Position numbers and translations under genes: made by a program. A DNA stretch of 64,000 bases from Cantharellus purpuraceus. Taxonomy: Eukaryota; Basidiomycota; Agaricomycetes; Cantharellales; Hydnaceae. The stretch is from positions 186,001-250,000 of the forward strand of contig JALBUN010000013.1 in assembly GCA_025174535.1 (NCBI GenBank), given 5' to 3'. The notes beneath the pieces were generated by a model. It searched no databases. It saw nothing but the letters and a program-made list of their open reading frames with translations, and was not told where the DNA came from. How positions within the stretch are numbered: the stretch's first letter is position 1; each line of letters opens with the position of its first letter. Positions 56,431-64,000 of the stretch are shown here, in pieces.

Positions 56431-57829
56431 CAACTGATAAGAAGATATTCATATTCTGTGTAGCTCGATGGCTCAAGACTACGAAGACGAATAACACATG
56501 CCATCCACGCCCGATCTAGCGGACAAATCCTCGCCAGACGATCGATGGACGGACGACACAAGTGTCAGACAGTCAGACAGTCAAGTCAGTCAGTCAAGGC
56601 ACGGTGTCTCCGACGTTGCGAACCCCCAAAGCCTGCAACTTGACTCGGGAGAACTCGGAATGTCAGCAAAGCAAAAGCCCTCCTTCCTTTGATGATTGAA
56701 CAAGTGAAAGACATATGTTGGTCGTCCGTGCACTCTGTCCAGGTGAATGTTTGTTTTGACAATGTCCTCCCAGATCTCAATTGATGTGTTGTCACGATGA
56801 AGAACTGATACATGCTTATATCTGATGCTTCTTATCAAAGTTTTGTCGACGCTGTCGACGGCCGACGAAACAATTAGGCATATTTAAGTGGTGAGCAATA
56901 TGAAACGTGCATTGAAGGACTGTATCTCTTACTGTGCACATCAGCCACGACCGTCACGGAGCTTCTCAAGATAAAAACGTTGCTGGGACAAGCACGTTCC
57001 GATACTGGACATGATCGTGGACGATGGCCCTTGACACGCGAATCGACTCGATAGGGTGGGTGGTCCGTGTGTGTGGCACCCACACGTCTCGTGGCACTAG
57101 TACACTTCCCCGATAGCGACGACAAACTCGATGTATACTCGGGTTTACATACAGGCAACGCAAAAGCCTATTTGCACTCGCGCAGACACTGGTCGTTCGC
57201 ACGATGCGCGGCGAGAGTGTCGATAGGGAGCATGGCCGTGAACACCGGTTGATGAGCTCGCGTGTGGGGGACGCACACATACATGATCGTGCGTGGGCCC
57301 TATCCAGCGGCGTTATCAACAACAATTGTATCACGGCAATGCTTCATATGGACGTCGAGCCACGGAAGGATGGAGTGGAAAAGCGCGGTATAGCTCTGGC
57401 TCTGTACTCGCCTCAGTCGGTCTCTGGGGACTCTTGAACCACCAGTGCTTAAGCCAGCACATGCATGGCGTCCCCATCGAGGACGAGGACGAGGAATACA
57501 TAGCGGTGCCACCATCGTACAAGAAGAAGGGAGTGGAAAAGAGGTGCCAGTTAGCGCCCTGCCTGAAATACCTGGCTGGTGAGTGGGACAAGAGTAAGCT
57601 GCCGAGTGGTCGCCGTTCACATTCCGTCGCTTCAAGGAACACAGTCAATGTCTGCCACGTCTTGCCTGCCATCTCGCTTCACGACTCGGTTCTCTTATTA
57701 AATTCGCACCCACGGCAATGATCGATAACTGCCTTCGCGCCTTTCTGTCACATGTCGATTGCCAGATAAGGCCTCCCTTTTGCAAATTTTCTGGGGCTAC
57801 TGCGTGTTTGGGTTGGATGTACATATGTG

Positions 57830-58507
57830 TGTTCACAAAGTGCCTCGGGAGGTGCTCAAGAGACTTCTGCTGGTCCAGGCGGACGACGCATTTGTGTTAT
57901 ACTCTTCACCGCGTGTTAGCAATGACTTGTTCGTACGTCTACTGTCTACGCTATGCTCGACGGTGCATGGATGTCACGTACGCAATGTCGGGTCTAGCGT
58001 GGTCTCGTGGTAGTTTGCTTGCATGGCCACGATCGCGGGCATGTGGACCACTCAGCCCATCAAACACCTTCCACCTCTGAACTTTGGAGCGTCCTCGCAT
58101 CCCACGGCTTACCTGCGATCCTCAGAAAGTACACGCAGTGCCTCGAAAGGTGTTCAAGAGGCTGCCACTGGTCCAGGCGGAGAACCTATTCGGGGTCAAC
58201 CCCTCTGTTTCTGGCACTGCCATTTGTGACGATGATCAATGTCAGGGGACGACACATTTGTGTTCCACTCTTCACCGCGTGTTAGCAATGACTTGTCCAT
58301 ACATCTACTGTCCACACTATGCTCGACGGTGCATGGATGTCACGTACGCAATGTCGGGTCTAACGTGATCTCGTGGTAGTTGGCTACTCTACCCGCACGG
58401 CCACGTTCGCAGCATATGGACCAGCCAGCCCATCAAACACCTTCCACCTCGGAACTTTGAAGCACCCTCGCATCCTTTGGCTTACCTACGATCCTCAGAA
58501 AGTATAT
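57830..58507. repeat. Tandem duplication of about 300-380 bp
   Basis: Unit 1 (about 57830-58128) and unit 2 (about 58129-58507) share GCTGGTCCAGGCGGA-like, CTCTTCACCGCGTGTTAGCA, CGACGGTGCATGGATGTCAC and CATCAAACACCTTCCACCTC blocks in the same order. Unit 2 has an insertion of about 70 bp. Short frames (VPREVLKRLLLVQA in unit 1, VPRKVFKRLPLVQA in unit 2) are shared, but I cannot assign them to a family. Confidence 0.8.
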
Positions 58508-58823
58508 TCCCCTCGCCTGGGACCATGTTCCGATCACGAAAGGACATGATTGATGAGCGCAAAGCAAGTGTCAAAACAATCGTGGACAGGTTATGAATGT
58601 CGTAAGACACCCTACGCAGATCAACATCCCAGTATTGACAACTAAGATCCTCATTGGATAGTGGGTACTGATGGCCTTTTTTTCGTCAGATAAGGTGTCT
58701 GTTAGCACGACGCTACGTCTACACAAATATGGCTCTATCCCTATTCGATAAAGATGATGAATGGAGTACGCCATGTCTGGTGGGGCGCTAGCCATGTAAA
58801 CCTCGCCAAACGAGACGCTGACT

Positions 58824-59163
58824 CTAATGACAAGACAGCGAGTATTGATAGGCATCCGGGGGGTTTATTAGGAATAGTGGTGCAGGAGTGTTCTGCCCTT
58901 GATGCCATTGGTCCTGATGGCAACTTACGTACGTGCACGGTGCTATACATGTATCTATATCCCCGTTTTTAAGACAGACACGATTAGATTGGGGTTTTGA
59001 ATGACTCTGTGTGGGAGGGTGAACTATATTTTCATAGATTTTCTCAAAACATTCATTGAAGGTCTCCCAGTCTGTAGCTCTAAACTGTGGGTGGGGTTTA
59101 GGACTGTGGTGGAGGAGTGATAGATTGATGCATGTGTGGATCACCAGGTGGTCCGATCCATGT
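58824..59163 (-). pseudogene. LINE (Tad1-like) endonuclease fragment
   Basis: Minus strand. It begins WVPKQHGSDHLVI, with the SDH catalytic motif of APE-type retroposon endonucleases, followed by PHPQFRATDWETFNECFEK, which fits the linker after the endonuclease domain. Frame lost after about 58990. The upstream part of the LINE is missing at the B3 border. Confidence 0.6.
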
Positions 59164-60429
59164 TGTTTTGGAACCCACAAAATTATGGTGTTAGGGCAAA
59201 CTCTAAATCACCACAATTCCATGAATGAACAGCTGAGAAGAATATCAAACCCTGCTGCAGCACAACTCCAGAAACAATTTAACATTTGTACTTTGGTTAC
59301 AATCCTTTGTATTGGTCAATGCAGACTATACGCAGAAAGGTAATACGTTTCTTAGCAGCAAGAAATGAATAAGACTTCCAGAGTCTAGAGTTCACGGACG
59401 CTTAGGGGTCCAGATATTCCAAAAAGATGGGAATGCACTTAGAGGCTAAAGGAAGTAGGTGGATGAATCCAACCGTCCAACCAGTGGCACTCAGAAGCAG
59501 GTAACAGCAATGTGTGAAGTAGTCTAGCAACTGCTTCACACGAGTTCAAGATTCTAATGCTCTGCTAAGGCAGTACACACTAGTAACTTAAACAAGAGCA
59601 CTAATGGCAGGACTATTGACAGACAATCTCACCCTGTAGATTATTACACTCACGCCCAAAGCAGGAATATCACTACTTTGAGTGCAATGAAGTACAGTTA
59701 CACAACTGTAAAAGATCCTTGAACTGGTAATCAACAGTTACTGAGATAGAGGATGACACTGTATGTCACTCTAGTCACACTGGTATGCAGAAGATGGGTA
59801 GAAGTGGTAAAATATCCCAAGCCAATCACAGGTTCTGATCACTGCACTAACACTGATCAGGAGCTGAATAATGCTTCTGGAATGTTCTATTTCATAATAG
59901 AAGGAAACAGCTGGAATGTTATAGAAAGGGGTAGAATATTCCAAGCCAATCACCTGATCTGATCACCAATCATGTGCCCTGATCCCTGAACTAGGCACTG
60001 ATCAGGCAGAAAGGAGGGTATCCACCCTGTTTTCTGCACTGGTTTGCACAGCCCCATCTCAGATCATAATCTCTATGGAAAATTGTGCCCTGAGAGGCTG
60101 TGGTTGTCAAGTTACAGATTATTTATTGATCAGAGACATCTGAGCTTGAATTCAGGCCAAATGCCTGGTCCAGAGGTGGAGTGCTGACTGTGTGAAGGTT
60201 TGTGGGTGCTTATGGGTCCACAACTGTAGCACAGCAGAATAAGAGCATTCTGGGCCAGGTTCTGCATGGAATATTCCTGAAAAAATATGGAAAAATAGAG
60301 AATATTTGAATAAGTCCATTCCAGGTACAAGCATCATGTATATGCTGATATTTAGGAATGGAAAAGTGAAATAGAGCACATTGGTGCTGCATAAATAGAA
60401 TTTGATAGGGAAAAGGTGGTTCCCATACA
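59164..60429 (-). mobile_element. Family B LTR, copy B3 (internally deleted, no target duplication)
   Basis: Same ends as the other B copies but 1266 bp. It lacks part of the U3 repeat region near 59800. Flanks CATGT and GGTGT do not match. It separates LINE ORF1 (right) from the LINE endonuclease fragment (left), with the sequence between them missing. Confidence 0.82.
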
Positions 60430-60719
60430 GGTGTGGTCCTTCACTCTTTGACTGTTTAGCCAGAGGATGTTGAGGATTGAGGCCAGTTGTGGGATAATTG
60501 ATGCATTTGCTCCATGGATGATTTCCTTTGCTATAAGGCTATTGGGATCAAAGTTGGTGAGGACAAAGTTGGCAGTAATTGAGTAGGGTTTTGAATTGAC
60601 TGTTGATCCAGTCGCCAGGATGGTGCTCCATGTGGCAGCATGCAAGCATAGTGCTCATGCATGTTCAGCATTCTCTGTTTGTATGAGAATGTTGCCATTA
60701 GAGAGGGCACATATGCCCC
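60430..60719 (-). pseudogene. LINE ORF1, C-terminal part
   Basis: Minus strand. It continues the frame of 62735-63228 across the solo LTR (for example SNGNILIQTENAEHAC, then a YSITANFVLTNFDPNS segment). The last pattern resembles ORF1 of Tad1-type LINEs in basidiomycetes. It ends at the B3 border. Confidence 0.55.
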
Positions 60720-62729
60720 TGTTATGCACTAGGTCTGAATCGGGGTCAGAGATTGGGTTGGAGGTTTGGTTGGAGGTTTGGTCAGAGGTCTGGTCAGAGT
60801 TGGAGAAGGAGTTGGGTATGTCATGGGGGTTGGAACGGACTTGGCTTCAGCTTATGTGCTGTGCCCTCACTAATACCGGTGTCCGAGATTTCAGAGATGG
60901 AGTACAACTTAGAGAGTTATGATCAGACTTAGGAACTAGGCATGATTAGGCATGATTCAATATTCGAACTGGGGAATGAAGTCCCCAGTCAGGCAACTTA
61001 AATACATATTTGAAATCTAATAATAATTACTCCGGTGATGGGACTCTGAGGCCAATGGCCTTACATGAGTATGTCTGAGTCCAACAGGGATTGATGTCTG
61101 GGTTCCTATGGTGATGCTGATGCATCAATCAGAACCGGAGATGGATGGGCAAGATTCGGCGGTGACAATCGGACAGATAATGGAGACATGACAGTTCCCA
61201 AATGGAGTATAGATTTCATATGCATGGGGATCTGAGTGGATTGGATGGGGATCTGGGCGTTAATGAATATAGTCATAACTGTATGGGAACCACCTTTTCC
61301 CTATCAAATTCCATTTATGCAGCACCAATGTGCTATTCTTTGCTTTTCCATTCCTAAATATCAGCATATATTTGATGCTTGTACCTGGAATGGACTTATT
61401 CAAATATTCTCTATTTTTCCATATTTTTTCGGGAATATTCCATGCAGAACTTGGCTCAGAATCATTTATTTCTGCTGTGCTACAGTTGTGGACCCATAGG
61501 CGCCCACAAACCTTCCCACAGCCGGCTCTCCCCTTTTGGACCAGGCATTTGGCCTGAATTCAAGCTCAGATGTCTCTGATCAATAAATATTCTCTAACTT
61601 GACAACCACAGCCTCTCAGGGCACTATTTTCCATGCAGATCATCACATGACATGTGGCTATCCATGGGTGTCCAAACCAGTGCAGAAAACAGGGTGGACA
61701 CCCTTCTTTTTGCCTGATCAGTGCCTAGCTCAGGGATCAGATCAGCTGATGGGTGATCAAATCAGGTGATTGCCTTGGAATATTCTACCCCTTTCCATAA
61801 CATTCTAGCTGTTTCCCTCTATTATTAGATAGAACTTTCCAGAACCATTATTCAGCTCCTGATCAGTGTTAGTGCTGTGATCAGATCCTGTGATTGGCTT
61901 GGAATATTCTACCCCTTTCTTCCACCTTCCACAACCTTCCAGTAGCTTCCATCTATTAATAGGTAGAATATTCCAGAACCATTAGTCAGCCCCTGTAAAT
62001 ACAATATATAAGGAGGCCATTCTGCCTCTGAAAGAATAACATATCATCATATTCTACCCATCTTCTGCACACCAGTGTGACTAGAGTGACATACAGTGTC
62101 ATCCTCTATCTCAGTAACTGTTGATTACAAGTTCAAGGATCTTTTACAGTTGTGTAACTGTACTTCATTGCACTCAAAGTAGTGATATTCCTGCTTTGGG
62201 CGTGAGTGTAATAATCTACAGGGTGAGATTGTCTGTCAATAGTCCTGCCATTAGTGCTCTTGTTTAAGTTACTAGTGTGTACTGCCTTAGCAGAGCATTA
62301 GAATCTTGAACTCGTGTGAAGCAGTTGCTAGACTACTTCACACATTGCTGTTACCTGCTTCTGAGTGCCACTGGTTGGACGGTTGGATTCATCCACCTAC
62401 TTCCTTTAGCCTCTAAGTGCATTCCCATCTTTTTGGAATATCTGGACCCCTAAGCGTCCGTGAACTCTAGACTCTGGAAGTCTTATTCATTTCTTGCTGC
62501 TAAGAAACGTATTACCTTTCTGCGTATAGTCTGCATTGACCAATACAAAGGATTGTAACCAAAGTACAAATGTTAAATTGTTTCTGGAGTTGTGCTGCAG
62601 CAGGGTTTGATATTCTTCTCAGCTGTTCATTCATGGAATTGTGGTGATTTAGAGTTTGCCCTAACACCATAATTTTGCGGGTTCCAAAACACCTAACACC
62701 ATAATTTTGCGGGTTCCAAAACAATAACA
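60720..62729 (-). mobile_element. Gypsy solo LTR, copy A3, with nested B4
   Basis: It starts TGTTATGCAC and ends ATAACA, flanked by the duplication GCCCC (60715-60719, 62730-62734). There is no internal gypsy sequence, so it is a solo LTR left by LTR-LTR recombination. B4 is inserted 6 bp from its right end. Confidence 0.88.
61280..62723 (+). mobile_element. Family B solo LTR, copy B4
   Basis: Ends TGTATGGGAACC and TTCCAAAACA, duplication ATAAC (61275-61279, 62724-62728). The last 32 bp (CTAACACCATAATTTTGCGG and the following end bases) occur twice in tandem. It shares a deletion of about 20 bp near 62215 with B3. Confidence 0.88.
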
Positions 62730-62734
62730 GCCCC

Positions 62735-63228
62735 TTACTTTGACATGGTGCAGGTCTGGTATCTCTGTCTGTTGGATGGCACTGTCAATGAGGGCTTTGA
62801 TTTCCCCCAAGGTACTCTTTTGAATGGCATGGGCTGGATCAACCTTAGATATTGTGATTACCACTTCAAGGTTGTGTGGTTTAGGCATGGCAGCTTGCAT
62901 GGCTTGGACATATGTCTCGGGTGTTTGCAGAGGGGTGGTTGCTGGTGGTGTCATTTGAGAGAGCTTGGAGATAATGTCCTGTGAGAACCATTCTAGGGTT
63001 GACTGTAATGATGCATTGGTGACCATGTCTGGAGAATCCATCACCCAATTATGGTTGTTTTTGGGGTGTGTAAGTGTCCTCTCCATGATGGGGATGAGTG
63101 CCATGACATCTTTGACCCCATCTGACTTGATATTATATTTGTTAGGCATGCCCGGCTTTCTGGAGTCAGTGATGATTCGGTGTAAAGCTTTCAGGGCGCA
63201 AATCGCATCGTCTCCGACTTCTTTCTGT
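62735..63228 (-). pseudogene. LINE ORF1, N-terminal part
   Basis: Minus strand, open over about 165 codons (ALKALHRIITDSRKPGMPNK, then PETYVQAMQAAMPKPH). The frame continues into 60719-60430 once the A3 LTR and one GCCCC are removed. An RNA-binding ORF1-type role is inferred from position and the downstream endonuclease. Confidence 0.55.
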
Positions 63229-64000
63229 CAAGAATTTATTCAAGGAATATTACAATCTATTGGAGCAAGAAGGGGGAGTTTTATGATAAGAAAAAGTTGT
63301 GAAAAGTTTGGGAATTTTTTTGATTAAGGGATGAGGAGAAGGTGTTTTTCGATTTTATTTTGTGAGCCATCCTTTCGTTCTGCAGGGGTGGTTACTACTC
63401 AAAAAGGGAGGTATTATGATGATTTTCATTCGTCATAAACCTCAAGTCAAACGGGTAAAAACTCCTTTCTCTGTAAAAAGTTTTTCCCATGACATCACAT
63501 ATTATCAGTATCCACATCATTTCTTTTATCATATGTTTCAATCTTACTAAAAGGCTTTTTTATCATGTGATTGTCAAATTGTATATTAACTACAACTGTG
63601 TACGAGTATCAATAAGGAGATTCACTATTCTTAATCCCTTCCAAGCTGCAAACAAACAGCTTGTGTCAACTTTCTGTCGTTCCTGGAATAACTCCTAAAC
63701 GACCTATTCGATTGGAAATCTTTTGCATATCCCATTAGGATATTGCATCAACTATTGCTATCTCAAATTACGAACGATTTGGATCATTACATCCATTTCT
63801 ATTAAGCAAACACTTTTTCGAAGTGTTGCTATTCCCATTTCTGCTCAAATATTTCGCAGAAGTCCCAGTTCTTAACCAAATATTCTGATATTTGGTAACA
63901 TTACTCTACTAAACAATATCTTTCCATCGACCCCGCATATATCTGCATCCTTGCAGTAATTGCTCCCCTATTCAAAATCTACTTCGCCACCATCCCTCAC
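63229..64000. other. AT-rich end of the window, nothing recognised
   Basis: Base composition changes sharply to AT-rich after about 63228. Only short frames. It could be 5' LINE sequence, another element, or intergenic DNA. No ends or duplications are visible. Confidence 0.5.

Overview
The window looks like nuclear DNA of a basidiomycete fungus, most likely an Agaricomycete. The protein-coding genes are split by many introns of about 47-80 bp with GT/GC-AG borders and CTAAC/TTAAC-like branch points. Recognisable families include a NACHT-WD40 (STAND/NLR-like) gene, an omega-type glutathione S-transferase, an acyl-CoA dehydrogenase, a Pho85-type cyclin and a Zn(II)2Cys6 regulator. The right third is packed with Ty3/gypsy (chromovirus), Ty1/copia and LINE remains. 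All gene models were worked out by eye from splice signals, frame continuity and remembered family patterns; no search was run.

Layout. 1-3.5 kb: 3' part of a NACHT-WD40 gene with two frame breaks in its WD40 part. 5.2-11.3 kb: three plus-strand metabolic genes: a 257-aa GST (7 exons), a 19-exon acyl-CoA dehydrogenase with two 9-nt microexons, and a decayed short-chain dehydrogenase. Five of the introns in the first two genes use GC donors. 12.6-14.5 kb: a clean 5-exon gene for a 528-aa protein of unknown function.

15.2-37.7 kb: a lineage-expanded cluster of seven copies (called F1-F7 here) of an unnamed gene family. The proteins have a long Ser/Thr/Pro-rich N-terminus and a C-terminal C2H2-C2HC-CxxC zinc-binding region. 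The family has a conserved three-exon 3' end, with a middle exon of about 69 nt. F1, F2, F3 and F5 keep readable 3' ends; F4, F6 and F7 are broken. Most of the cluster lies in an imperfect, roughly 18.6-kb inverted duplication (about 16.7-35.3 kb). Left-arm segments F6, minisatellite, regulator fragment/cyclin pseudogene and F5 mirror right-arm segments F2, minisatellite, cyclin/regulator fragment and F4. An intact Zn(II)2Cys6 regulator gene sits at the centre. The 3' end of the cyclin gene is built from the antisense strand of a regulator-gene fragment, and both arms share that junction.

38.1-52.8 kb: nested retroelements. A copia element is interrupted near its primer-binding site by an 11.7-kb chromovirus (LTRs 38465-38978 and 49672-50187, target duplication CCCCA). 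The chromovirus is interrupted at its protease by a 1.4-kb solo LTR (family B, duplication GTAAG), and that LTR holds another solo LTR (family C, duplication CTTTC). The chromovirus also carries, antisense to gag-pol, a 676-codon uninterrupted reading frame. It encodes a charged coiled-coil repeat protein with a Cys cluster and has its own TATA box. All nine in-frame stops I found in the gypsy and copia coding regions are TGA, as expected from CGA to TGA decay at CpG. 52.9-58.6 kb is gene-poor and rich in small tandem repeats. 58.8-63.2 kb is a LINE broken up by two B LTRs and a solo gypsy LTR. The last 0.8 kb is AT-rich with nothing recognised.
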